A stretch of DNA of 17,019 nt, from the NCBI GenBank assembly GCA_026985975.1, contig JALSPL010000095.1:1-17019 (forward strand). The letters are read 5' to 3'. Made by a program: the position numbers and the translations under genes. The stretch's first letter is position 1, and each line of letters starts with the position of its first letter. Of the stretch, positions 1-7,667 are shown one piece after another. The stretch comes from Anaerolineae bacterium. Lineage in GTDB: Bacteria; Chloroflexota; Anaerolineae; J102. The notes beneath the pieces were generated by a model, which had not been told where the DNA came from, did no database searches, and worked only from the letters and a program-made list of their open reading frames with translations.

Positions 1-1
1 G

Positions 2-1993
2 GATGACAAAATCCTGGAAAAAGACATCGATATCGACCTGAACGAGGCCGAGCGAGCCGGGTCCAGCGACCGGGTGCAGATTGTGGCCCAACTGGATCGT
101 TATCGCGGCGGCTTTCGCGGCGACGGCGACTGGACCTCCACCAAGCGATTTTATGTCACTTTCGATCCAGACCTCAACCGGCTAGCTTCCCGCGAGGTGA
201 TGGACATTGGCGAAGCCAACATGGCCGATGGCGACACCCTGGTCGAGTTTGTGCAATGGGCGGTGCAGAATTATCCCGCAGATAAATACGCACTCATCCT
301 CTCGGATCATGGCATGGGCTGGCCCGGAGGCTGGTCGGATCCCACCGCTCGCGGCCGCGGGGCCGATAACCTCCCCCTGGCCTCGGCCATGGGCGATCAC
401 ATCTATCTGACGGAGCTGGATCGATCTCTGGCGAAGATTCTGCAGACCACCGGCATCCAGCAATTCGAATTCATCGGGCTGGACGCCTGTCTTATGGCCC
501 ATGCCGAGGTTTTCGCTGCGCTGCAGCCCTACGCCCGCTACGCCGTGGCCTCGCAGGAAACCGAACCGGCGGTGGGATGGGCCTACGCCAGCTTCCTGCG
601 CGCCTTGCTGGCCCACCCCGACATGAATGGCGGCGAGCTGGGCCAGGCGGTAGTCAAAAGTTATATTCAGGATGACCAACGCATTGTAGACGACAGGGCC
701 CGGGCCGAGATGGTCGGCCGCCGCGGCATTTCGGCCCGGCAGGTGGCGCAAAAGATGGAGGATAGCGCCACGCTTTCGGCCATCGATTTGCAAACCTTCC
801 CCAACCTGATGGCGGCATTGAACCAGTTCGCCTTCGTCCTGCAGAACGCCAATCAAAAAGCGGTGGCCAAGGCCCGAAGTTACGCCCAGTCTTACACCAG
901 CGTTTTCGGGCGCAACGCCCGCCCCTCCTATCTCGATCTGGGCAACTTCGTGCAGTTGGTCAAACGCGAGGTGCGAGATGAGCAGGTGCAGAGCGCCGCA
1001 GACGGCGTGCTGGCGGCGTTGCAACAAACGACCATCGCCGAAGTCCATGGCCGCAACAAGCCCGGCTCCAACGGCATGTCCATCTACTTCCCCACCTCTC
1101 GCCTCTATCTCAATCGCGTGGCGGGCGGGGGTTCCTATGAGGCGACCGCCGATCGATTCGCCCGCGAGTCTCTGTGGGATGATTTTCTGGCTTACCATTA
1201 CACCGGGCGGCGTTTCAAGGCCAAACCCGGCGCGCCCCCGCCCCAACCCAAGCCCCAGGATGTGAAAGCGCCCGGAGCCGGAAAAATTCAGGTCTCTCCC
1301 ATCAAACTCTCGGCCAAAAGCGCATCCGCAGGCAACCCCGTGCTGATCAGCGCCGACATCCAGGGCGAGAATCTGGGCTATATCTACATTTTCACGGGCC
1401 TGTTGGATCAAAAAGCCAACGCCCTGTTCGTGGCCGACATGGATTACCTGGAAAGCGGAGAAAGCCGCACGGTGGGAGGCGTCACGTATCCCGATTGGGG
1501 CCAGGGCGAATTCACCCTGGAATTCGAGTGGGAACCCCTGTTTTTCGGCATCAATGACGGACGGCGCACCGTCACGGCGCTGTTTTCGCCCCAGCGCTAT
1601 GGCGCCAGCTATGAAGAGGCGGTCTACAGCGTGGACGGCATTTACAGCTACGCTGATGGCGAGCAGCGCTACGCCCGGCTCTATTTCGATAACGGCACGG
1701 GCCAACTGAAACAGGTCTTCGGCTACACCGACAAGGATTTCACCGGGGCGGCCCGCGAAATCCTGCCCCAGCCCGGGGATCAGTTCACGGTGCTGGAAAA
1801 ATGGTTCGATCTCGACGCCAGCGGCAAGCTGAAGAGCATCGCCTCGCAACAGGGCGACACCATCACCTTCGGCGACGCCCCCATCGAATGGCGTGAACTC
1901 GATGCGCCGCCGGGCGTTTACCAGGTAGGCTTTGTAGTGCAGGACCTGGATGGAGAGAGCCAGCCGGTCTACGCCAGCGTCATCGTGAAATAG
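2..1993 (+). CDS. Clostripain-family (peptidase C11) cysteine protease, 5' end outside window
   Basis: The frame is open from the first bases. Codons before the GTG at 74 still read like family C11 (acidic stretch, then DLNEAERAGSSD), so the true start lies upstream and the GTG is probably not used. Counting from the GTG, the catalytic dyad is His79 in LSDHGMGW and Cys139 in GLDACLM, both in typical C11 context. The protease domain runs to about residue 375 (HGRNKPGSNGMSIYFP). A Pro-rich linker at about 380-400 leads to a roughly 240-residue, probably beta-rich C-terminal region that I do not recognise. C11 enzymes cleave after basic residues (clostripain after Arg) and are usually exported, but the signal peptide is not visible here. 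A 383-bp gap separates it from the next gene. The family call is firm; substrate and localisation are inferred. Confidence 0.93.
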   Translation, partial: DDKILEKDIDIDLNEAERAGSSDRVQIVAQLDRYRGGFRGDGDWTSTKRFYVTFDPDLNRLASREVMDIGEANMADGDTLVEFVQWAVQNYPADKYALILSDHGMGWPGGWSDPTARGRGADNLPLASAMGDHIYLTELDRSLAKILQTTGIQQFEFIGLDACLMAHAEVFAALQPYARYAVASQETEPAVGWAYASFLRALLAHPDMNGGELGQAVVKSYIQDDQRIVDDRARAEMVGRRGISARQVAQKMEDSATLSAIDLQTFPNLMAALNQFAFVLQNANQKAVAKARSYAQSYTSVFGRNARPSYLDLGNFVQLVKREVRDEQVQSAADGVLAALQQTTIAEVHGRNKPGSNGMSIYFPTSRLYLNRVAGGGSYEATADRFARESLWDDFLAYHYTGRRFKAKPGAPPPQPKPQDVKAPGAGKIQVSPIKLSAKSASAGNPVLISADIQGENLGYIYIFTGLLDQKANALFVADMDYLESGESRTVGGVTYPDWGQGEFTLEFEWEPLFFGINDGRRTVTALFSPQRYGASYEEAVYSVDGIYSYADGEQRYARLYFDNGTGQLKQVFGYTDKDFTGAAREILPQPGDQFTVLEKWFDLDASGKLKSIASQQGDTITFGDAPIEWRELDAPPGVYQVGFVVQDLDGESQPVYASVIVK

Positions 1994-2063
1994 CGGCTCG
2001 ACGCAACGACTTCGAGAACGTCACAAGTCCAGTAACTGCTCAAGCTGTCTTTTCACTGACCAC

Positions 2064-2163
2064 AACCTGACAGGTTCCATGCGCCAGATTGGCTCAGCGA
2101 ACGAGCTGGCGGGAGCAAATCTGGTCGCGTATTCGGCCTTGCTGGCGGGGAACCTGTCAGGTT
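2064..2163 (+). repeat. ~100-bp palindrome-ended repeat, copy 1
   Basis: The element begins AACCTGACAGGTTCC and ends GGAACCTGTCAGGTT, giving perfect 15-bp terminal inverted repeats. Each end also contains a 13-bp palindrome, AACCTGWCAGGTT. The 70-bp interior matches copy 2 (15089-15189, opposite orientation) with a few 1-bp indels, about 85% identity overall by hand alignment. No target-site duplication is evident. It has no coding capacity shared with copy 2, because the indels shift the frames. A REP/MITE-like non-autonomous element or a dispersed structured/regulatory repeat are both possible. Confidence 0.85.
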
Positions 2164-2229
2164 CAAGCGCAAGACGCCCGACTTGGGACTTTGCCCCAAT
2201 TTTGAAACGCCCCCCTCTCCCTTTTCCAT

Positions 2230-2258
2230 TTGTCCAGAAAAGCATGATGACTTATCAT
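2230..2258 (+). promoter_or_regulatory. Putative sigma70-type promoter for the large lipoprotein gene
   Basis: TTGTCC (2230-2235) and TATCAT (2253-2258) are separated by 17 bp. They match the -35 consensus at 4/6 and the -10 consensus at 5/6. The site lies about 118 bp upstream of the ATG at 2377 and just downstream of repeat copy 1. It is a match by eye only and would imply a 5' leader of roughly 110 nt. Confidence 0.4.
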
Positions 2259-2376
2259 TAACAGCAGGTCATTTCCCCCATTCCCCCATAGCCCATAACA
2301 AGCCTCATCAGTTGCCGGAATCGGGCGGCTGCATGGAAGGCGGCGGGCGTTCATTTCAGGCAAGGAGACAAAAGCC

Positions 2377-5300
2377 ATGAGAATACGCATTCCCAGAATA
2401 CTCGCACTCATCGCCATCGTCATGCTGTTGGTGGCGGCGATGGCAGGCTGCACCACCATCGAGCAACAACCGGGGCCCGAAGGCGCGTCGGTGGCCGAGG
2501 CGGGAGCAACCGCGTCGGTCCCAGTGGCCCCGCCGCCCACCGAAGCGCCCGTCACCCCCATTTCTCCCGAAAAAGCCCAAACCCTCTGGGAGAGCGTCCA
2601 GGAGAAAGGCGCACTGGTCGTGGGCGTCGCGGGCGATTATCCACCCTTTAGCTATTACACGCCCGAAGGCCAACTGGACGGCTTTGACATCGCCATGATG
2701 AAAGAAATCGGGCGGAAACTGGGCGTGGAAATCATCTTCCAGGATGTTCCCTTTGATCAACTGCTGGGCAAAGTGCAGGCGGGCGAAGTCGATGCGGCCA
2801 TCGGCGCTATCGCCATCACCCCCGCCCGGCAGGCGCGCGTGGCCTTCACCGCCCCCTACCTCACCGGCGATACGGCGCTGCTCTCCAATGCCGACGCCGA
2901 CATTCCCGACATCCAGACAGTCGCAGACCTGGCGGATTTGAAAATCGGCGCAGAGATGGGCACAGACTTCGCCGACTGGCTGCTGGAACAGACGCGAAAT
3001 GGTGCGCTCACCCCGGAAAACATCAATCTCTACCCCACCATCGATCAGGCGATGGCGGCGCTGGTGGACGGCGAGACCGACGTGGTGATGGCGGACGCTT
3101 TCACCGCCGAAGACCTGGCCAGACAGACCCTGGGCAAACTGCAACTGCTGAACAGGCGGGGCAAAGTGCTGCTCACCTACAAGCCGCTCATCGATCAACC
3201 GTTGCAGGGCGCCGAGTGGATGCTCAGCGCTTACTATGACGACGAGGGCAACCAACTGCCCGCTCTCACCGGCGTCTCCGTGACGGCCAACATCGATAAC
3301 GCCGTCATCAGCGGCAACGCGGGCTGCAACAACTACTCCGCCGATCTCCAAATCAATGAATCCAGCCTCACCGTCACCACGCCCGTCACCACCCGCAAGC
3401 AGTGCGCTGAACCGGAAGGCGTCATGGCGCAGGAAAATCAATTCCTGGACAATCTCATCAAAACCGCCGCCTACGAAATCCAGGGCGATACGCTGATCTT
3501 CCGGGACAAAGATGGCAATCCCCTGCTCATCTTCAAGGCCCGACCCCAGGTCGATCTCGGCAACATCACCTGGACTCTTTACGCTTATGGCGACTTCCGT
3601 CATCCCCAGCCGGTCCCCGAAGATGTCACGGTCACGCTCGAAGTCGATAAAGATGGCAACGTTTCAGGCTCTTCGGGCTGCAACAACTATGCGGGCAAAG
3701 CCACCGTCGACGGCGATTCGGTCACCTTCGAGCTGGGCGCCGCAACCAAAAAAGCCTGCGATCCCGTGACCAACGCCATGGAGACCACCTATCTCGGAGC
3801 GCTGGCCGGCGTCGAGCGGGCGGAGGTGCAACAGGATCAACTGATTCTCAGTTATAACGGCGGCCTCGATGCGCTGAAGTTCCGGGCCCGGCGTAAAAAT
3901 CCGATCCAGTTCACCAACTGGCAGTTGCAAACTTTTGGAGCGCCGGAGAAAAACCAGCGTCCGCTGGATACGACGCAACTGACCGCCCTGTTCGGCAAGA
4001 AGAAGCTGACAGGAGCCGCGGGCTGCAACACATTCAACACCAGTTACACGGTCAAGGGCAACAGGATCAAGATCGGAAAAATCGCCCTCACCCGGATGCT
4101 GTGCCCGGACAAGAAGATCAACAAGCAAGAAACGACCTATGTCAAATATCTGCGCAACGCCGCCAAGTATCAATTTATCGGCGTCAGCGTAGCTGCCAGC
4201 GGCCTTTATCCGCAATCCTACGCCATCGCAGTTCCGCCCGGAGCCGATGGGCTTGTGGACAAGCTGAACGACGCCCTGGCGCAACTGGATCAGGAGCAGA
4301 AAATCACCGAGCTGGCCCAGCGCTATCTGCCCATCTCCGCCGGCGGCGAGCCGAATGTGACGCCGGAACCGACGTGCACGGACAAGGTGAAATGGATGGC
4401 CGATCTCACATACAATGATCACAACATGCGAAAACCGCCGGTGGTGGAGCCTGGCGCCGCCTTCCAGAAAGTCTGGCGCGTGAAAAACGCAGGCAACTGC
4501 ACCTGGACCCCGGACTACTATCTGGATTTCACCCACGGCAACAAGCCCGGCGCCGACATGAGCGGCGGCCGCACCTATCTGGATAAGGAAGTGCGTCCGG
4601 GCGAAACCTATGACCTGAAGCTGGACTTGATTGCACCACTGCAAGCGGGCGTTTATCAGGGCTTCTGGAATTTTTACAACGCCAACAACAAAGCCTTCGC
4701 CCAACTCTGGGTCGGCATCAAGGTTCCCGCGCCCGAGACGCCTCTCCCCACGCCAACGGCAACGCCTCTCCCCACGCCCTCGCCCATCGTGCAGTTCACC
4801 GCCGACCATACTCACATTCAGGCGGGCTCCTGCACCACCCTCTACTGGAACACGCAGAACGTGACGCAGACCTATCTGTTTGAGGAAGGCGAGGACTGGC
4901 AGGGCAAAGAGGTGGCGCAGCAGGGCAGCCAGCAGGTATGCCCGCCCCAAACCACCACCTACAACCTGGGCGTTGTGCTGGCCGACGGCAGCCGCGACGT
5001 CAGCAGCCTCACCATCCAGGTCTCGGCCATCACGCCTCCGCAAATCGTCAGCTTCAGCAGCCAGCCGCCAGAGTCCGTGGCGCTGGGCGAACCGGTGACG
5101 CTGTATTGGGATGTGCGCGGCGACGTGCAGCGCGTCAGCATTCTGGCCAACGGCATCCCACTGAACAGCAACGCCCCGGTCTATGGCTCCCTGGTGGATT
5201 ATCCATCCCAGGCAGGCATGATGAAATACACGCTTCAAGCGCAAGGCCCCGGCGGAACCAACGTGAATGAAATCATCGTGCAGGTGGGAGAAGCGCAGCC

Positions 5301-5859
5301 CACGCCCGAGCCCACGGAAACCGCAGCCCCGCCCACCGAGACCCCCGTCCAGCCCACCGAGACCGCTGTTCCACCTACTGAGACCCCTATCCCGCCCACG
5401 GAGACGCCCGTCCCGCCAACTGAGACGCCCCTCCCGCCAACAGAAGTTCCGCCCACAGCCACGCCCGAGGTCACGCCTGCGCCGCCAGGCCAGGATCTGG
5501 TCAACATCAATTGGAGCCTGGTCACCATGACTCAGGCCAAGATGGCGCCGCAGCCCATCCTGCCGGACTCGCAGATCATCCTCTTCTTCGATCCGGCCGG
5601 CTCCTACAACGGCGTTGCCGGCTGCAACAACTATGCCGGAGCCTACACCGTGGCGGAGAATAACGCGCTGACCATGACGCCGGGCCAGGTCACCAACATG
5701 CTCTGCAACGCGCCGGCGGGCGTGATGGAGCAGGAGCAGCAGTATCTGCAATTGCTGAGCACAGTTCAATCCTACGCGATTGGTGATGACGGCTCGCTCA
5801 GCCTCTACACCAGCGACAAATGGATGCTGAGTTTCATGCCCGAACCCGGCCCCAAATAA
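2377..5859 (+). CDS. Lipoprotein: solute-binding domain interrupted by three META domains, plus NBR1-Ig, Ig-like and a fourth META domain
   Basis: AAGGAG at 2362-2367 supports this ATG. A lipoprotein signal peptide ends ...AAMAGC with Cys25 as the likely lipidation site. Residues 78-259 are the first part of a family-3 solute-binding protein (SBP_bac_3). Arg151 in ITPAR and Asp240 in DVVMADAF sit where amino-acid binders contact the ligand carboxylate and amino groups. The end of that domain (SYAIAVPPGADG...ITELAQRYL) appears only at 601-652. Between the parts are three META repeats (about 278-388, 392-504, 508-600). Next come an NBR1-type Ig domain (664-783, WRVKNAGNCTW), two Ig-like domains (802-883, 887-970), a PPTETP linker (973-1037) and a fourth META domain (1041-1155). 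Every META copy has a GCN motif and a second Cys about 25-30 residues later, probably a disulphide. No ABC permease or ATPase lies nearby, so sensing or scavenging is a guess. Domain calls are firm. Confidence 0.95.
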   Translation: MRIRIPRILALIAIVMLLVAAMAGCTTIEQQPGPEGASVAEAGATASVPVAPPPTEAPVTPISPEKAQTLWESVQEKGALVVGVAGDYPPFSYYTPEGQLDGFDIAMMKEIGRKLGVEIIFQDVPFDQLLGKVQAGEVDAAIGAIAITPARQARVAFTAPYLTGDTALLSNADADIPDIQTVADLADLKIGAEMGTDFADWLLEQTRNGALTPENINLYPTIDQAMAALVDGETDVVMADAFTAEDLARQTLGKLQLLNRRGKVLLTYKPLIDQPLQGAEWMLSAYYDDEGNQLPALTGVSVTANIDNAVISGNAGCNNYSADLQINESSLTVTTPVTTRKQCAEPEGVMAQENQFLDNLIKTAAYEIQGDTLIFRDKDGNPLLIFKARPQVDLGNITWTLYAYGDFRHPQPVPEDVTVTLEVDKDGNVSGSSGCNNYAGKATVDGDSVTFELGAATKKACDPVTNAMETTYLGALAGVERAEVQQDQLILSYNGGLDALKFRARRKNPIQFTNWQLQTFGAPEKNQRPLDTTQLTALFGKKKLTGAAGCNTFNTSYTVKGNRIKIGKIALTRMLCPDKKINKQETTYVKYLRNAAKYQFIGVSVAASGLYPQSYAIAVPPGADGLVDKLNDALAQLDQEQKITELAQRYLPISAGGEPNVTPEPTCTDKVKWMADLTYNDHNMRKPPVVEPGAAFQKVWRVKNAGNCTWTPDYYLDFTHGNKPGADMSGGRTYLDKEVRPGETYDLKLDLIAPLQAGVYQGFWNFYNANNKAFAQLWVGIKVPAPETPLPTPTATPLPTPSPIVQFTADHTHIQAGSCTTLYWNTQNVTQTYLFEEGEDWQGKEVAQQGSQQVCPPQTTTYNLGVVLADGSRDVSSLTIQVSAITPPQIVSFSSQPPESVALGEPVTLYWDVRGDVQRVSILANGIPLNSNAPVYGSLVDYPSQAGMMKYTLQAQGPGGTNVNEIIVQVGEAQPTPEPTETAAPPTETPVQPTETAVPPTETPIPPTETPVPPTETPLPPTEVPPTATPEVTPAPPGQDLVNINWSLVTMTQAKMAPQPILPDSQIILFFDPAGSYNGVAGCNNYAGAYTVAENNALTMTPGQVTNMLCNAPAGVMEQEQQYLQLLSTVQSYAIGDDGSLSLYTSDKWMLSFMPEPGPK
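5293..5466 (+). repeat. Pro/Thr-rich imperfect tandem repeat (PPTETP linker) within the large lipoprotein
   Basis: The DNA carries imperfect repeats of a short unit encoding PPTETP/PVPPTETP, at about residues 973-1030 of the lipoprotein. It forms a flexible, probably extended spacer between the second Ig-like domain and the C-terminal META domain. Such Pro/Thr spacers are common in secreted Chloroflexota proteins. The repetition makes copy-number variation between strains plausible. Confidence 0.85.
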
Positions 5860-5866
5860 ACGACCA

Positions 5867-5902
5867 CTCAGGGCGGGCGGGAGACATCCTGCCCGCTCTG
5901 AG
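5867..5902 (+). terminator. Strong hairpin after the large lipoprotein gene, terminator-like
   Basis: The 15-nt arms 5867-5881 and 5888-5902 pair along their whole length with two G-T wobbles around a 6-nt loop (AGACAT). The hairpin starts 7 bp after the stop codon and ends 23 bp before the next ATG. Only a broken T-rich tail follows (TTCATCTCC), so termination may be partial, leaving some readthrough into the membrane protein pair. Confidence 0.6.
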
Positions 5903-5925
5903 TTCATCTCCGTCAGGAGCAAGGC

Positions 5926-6534
5926 ATGACACACGACCAGTGGATTGGCTTCAGCATTCTCTTCCTGTCGATTCTTTCCCTCACCGTGGGGAACAGCGTG
6001 GTTCTGTTTGCCAATCGCGTTAATCGCGCCCAGTTTATTCGCTCCCTCCTCGCTTTCACCTTTCTTTTCATTCTCTCCATTTTTCTCTGGACGCTTTCCA
6101 TCCAGTTTTTCGCTTATTTCTTCTTCGGCAAACATAAACCAACAATCGATGTTTTGCTGCTGGTGGCGGCCAGCTTTACGCCCTTTATCTTCGGCTTTCT
6201 GATCTTGCTGCCGCATCTGGGGTATTATCTTTATGCACTGCTGCGCGTCTGGGTGATGGTGAATCTCGTTCTCAATCTCATGCGCGCCTATCAATTCAAT
6301 ATCGTTCAGGCGCTGGTCGTCAGTCTTTTGGGCTGGCTTCTGCTGGAATTCGTCAGCTCTCTGTCCTTCCTGCGGTTAGATGACATCAAACGGTGGTTCC
6401 TGAAGCTGACAACAGGGAAACCGGAATACAAAGATCCTGATGATCTGGTGTTCGAATATGTGAAGCGACAGCGGGAATTGGCTTTGGAGGCGGCAAAAGC
6501 CCGACAACGGGCGGAGGAGATCAGCCATGATTGA
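5926..6534 (+). CDS. Polytopic membrane protein of unknown function
   Basis: AGGAG at 5915-5919 sits 6 nt before this ATG. The 202-residue product has about four or five hydrophobic segments (roughly residues 6-29, 40-66, 74-95, 98-118 and 125-145). A charged cytoplasmic-looking tail follows (about 150-202), ending in a predicted helix rich in Glu, Arg and Ala. I recognise no catalytic motif. The TIDVLLLVAASFTPF...LLPHLGYYLYALLRVW stretch is faintly like Yip1-type membrane proteins, but not enough to name it. Its last codons overlap the start of the next gene by 8 nt, so the two are almost certainly co-translated and may form a complex. Confidence 0.8.
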   Translation: MTHDQWIGFSILFLSILSLTVGNSVVLFANRVNRAQFIRSLLAFTFLFILSIFLWTLSIQFFAYFFFGKHKPTIDVLLLVAASFTPFIFGFLILLPHLGYYLYALLRVWVMVNLVLNLMRAYQFNIVQALVVSLLGWLLLEFVSSLSFLRLDDIKRWFLKLTTGKPEYKDPDDLVFEYVKRQRELALEAAKARQRAEEISHD

Positions 6535-7588
6535 TCTGGCGGTCAACACCGCGTTGGCGGCGCTGGGCGTCTTGCTGTTTTTGCTCTTTCTCATGGCGCT
6601 GCTCTCGCCGCTGGAAGCGCTTTCCTGGTGGGCGGGCTGGAGCGGACACGCCCCCAACCCCAGCGAGCTCAGCACCGAAGCGCAGGAGGAGATCAAAGAA
6701 AGCGATGAACTCCCCCAGAAAGAAATCCGGCAGCCCGACTATTATCTGGTGTATCTCACAGCCATTGGCGGCGTCTCGGCCGATGAGATATCCTATCGGG
6801 AGCGGGTGTTCCTGCAGAAATTGCAGGCCGCCCTGCCCGAGGCGGTCATCATCAGTGACGTCTTTCCTTTTTCGGTCACCAACAATCCCCTGACGGGCGA
6901 GCGGCTGCTGGGCTGGCTGTGGCGCAAAATCCATGAGCGCCGCAAGACCATCACCGGCGGCATGTTGGCCCTGTTCATCTTCGCCCGCAATCTCTTCAAT
7001 GTGGCCGTCTCGGCCGATCCGCGCTATGGGCCCATCAACAATGCGGGCGTAGCCCGGGAGATCAGCAAGAGCCTGTACCGCAATCGCTATCCGCTGCAAG
7101 GCGGCATTCCCATCGTCACCATGGGCTGGAGCGGCGGCGGCCAGATCGCGGTGGGCGTAGCCCCTTTTCTGCGGCTGGGTCTGGACGCTCCCATCTATGT
7201 CGCCTCCATCGGCGGCGTGCTCACCGATGATCCGGGCATCGCCTTCGTGGAGCATCTCTGGCATCTGCGGGGCAGCAAGGACAAATTTCCCCTCGTCGGC
7301 GATCTTCTCTTTCCGGGCCGCTGGCGGATCGCCAGAAAATCCCCCTGGAATCAGTTCAAACGGGCGGGAAAAATGACGGTCTACACGCCCGGCCCCATGA
7401 TCCACACGGGCAAGGGCGACTATTTTGATCCCAAGACCACGCTGCCGGATGGCACGCTGCACGTTGACAAGACCGTCGCCATCATCGCCCGGGCGGTGCG
7501 CAGCATCCCCTCGCTGCCGGAACTGGTGGATGACGCTGAATCGCTGGCCGCGTATGACAGAGAGAAAAAACTGCATCCCGGACGATAA
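6527..7588 (+). CDS. Membrane-anchored alpha/beta-hydrolase-like protein
   Basis: The ATG overlaps the end of the upstream membrane protein gene by 8 nt, and GGAGGAG (6513-6519) is a near-ideal ribosome site. Residues 4-27 form one N-terminal membrane anchor. The 353-residue protein has an alpha/beta-hydrolase nucleophile elbow, GWSGGG with Ser202 after a beta strand (IPIVTM). A C-terminal PMIHTGKGDYF has His293 as the likely catalytic His. A second hydrophobic stretch (about 144-160, GGMLALFIFARNLFNVA) may be part of the core or membrane-associated. The acidic catalytic residue was not assigned. Lipase, esterase or thioesterase activity is possible, but the sequence does not show a substrate. 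Coupling to the preceding gene suggests a joint role in the envelope. Confidence 0.87.
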   Translation: MIDLAVNTALAALGVLLFLLFLMALLSPLEALSWWAGWSGHAPNPSELSTEAQEEIKESDELPQKEIRQPDYYLVYLTAIGGVSADEISYRERVFLQKLQAALPEAVIISDVFPFSVTNNPLTGERLLGWLWRKIHERRKTITGGMLALFIFARNLFNVAVSADPRYGPINNAGVAREISKSLYRNRYPLQGGIPIVTMGWSGGGQIAVGVAPFLRLGLDAPIYVASIGGVLTDDPGIAFVEHLWHLRGSKDKFPLVGDLLFPGRWRIARKSPWNQFKRAGKMTVYTPGPMIHTGKGDYFDPKTTLPDGTLHVDKTVAIIARAVRSIPSLPELVDDAESLAAYDREKKLHPGR

Positions 7589-7667
7589 CGGCCCGGCGGC
7601 GCGCCAGGCATCAAAGAGATTGCGGAACGAAATTTGAAACAAAACCATTCTCCAGAGTTTTTACGCC

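Larger units (their letters stand above)
1994..2376. other. 383-bp intergenic region with repeat copy and promoter
   Basis: This gap follows the C11 protease and precedes the large lipoprotein. It contains one copy of the ~100-bp palindrome-ended repeat (2064-2163), a promoter-like sequence (2230-2258) and a Shine-Dalgarno sequence (AAGGAG at 2362-2367). I saw no convincing terminator after the protease stop and no credible small gene. Short open frames running through the repeat are not conserved between its two copies. Confidence 0.7.

Noticed and set aside
182..1849. 555-codon open frame on the - strand opposite the C11 protease
   Set aside because: The protease on the + strand has both catalytic motifs. 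The antisense product shows no recognisable domain and no ribosome site.
3664..6294. 876-codon open frame on the - strand opposite the large lipoprotein
   Set aside because: It is antisense to a gene with clear domains and a lipobox, its translation is His/Gly/Arg-rich low complexity with no domain, and GC-rich codon bias explains its openness.
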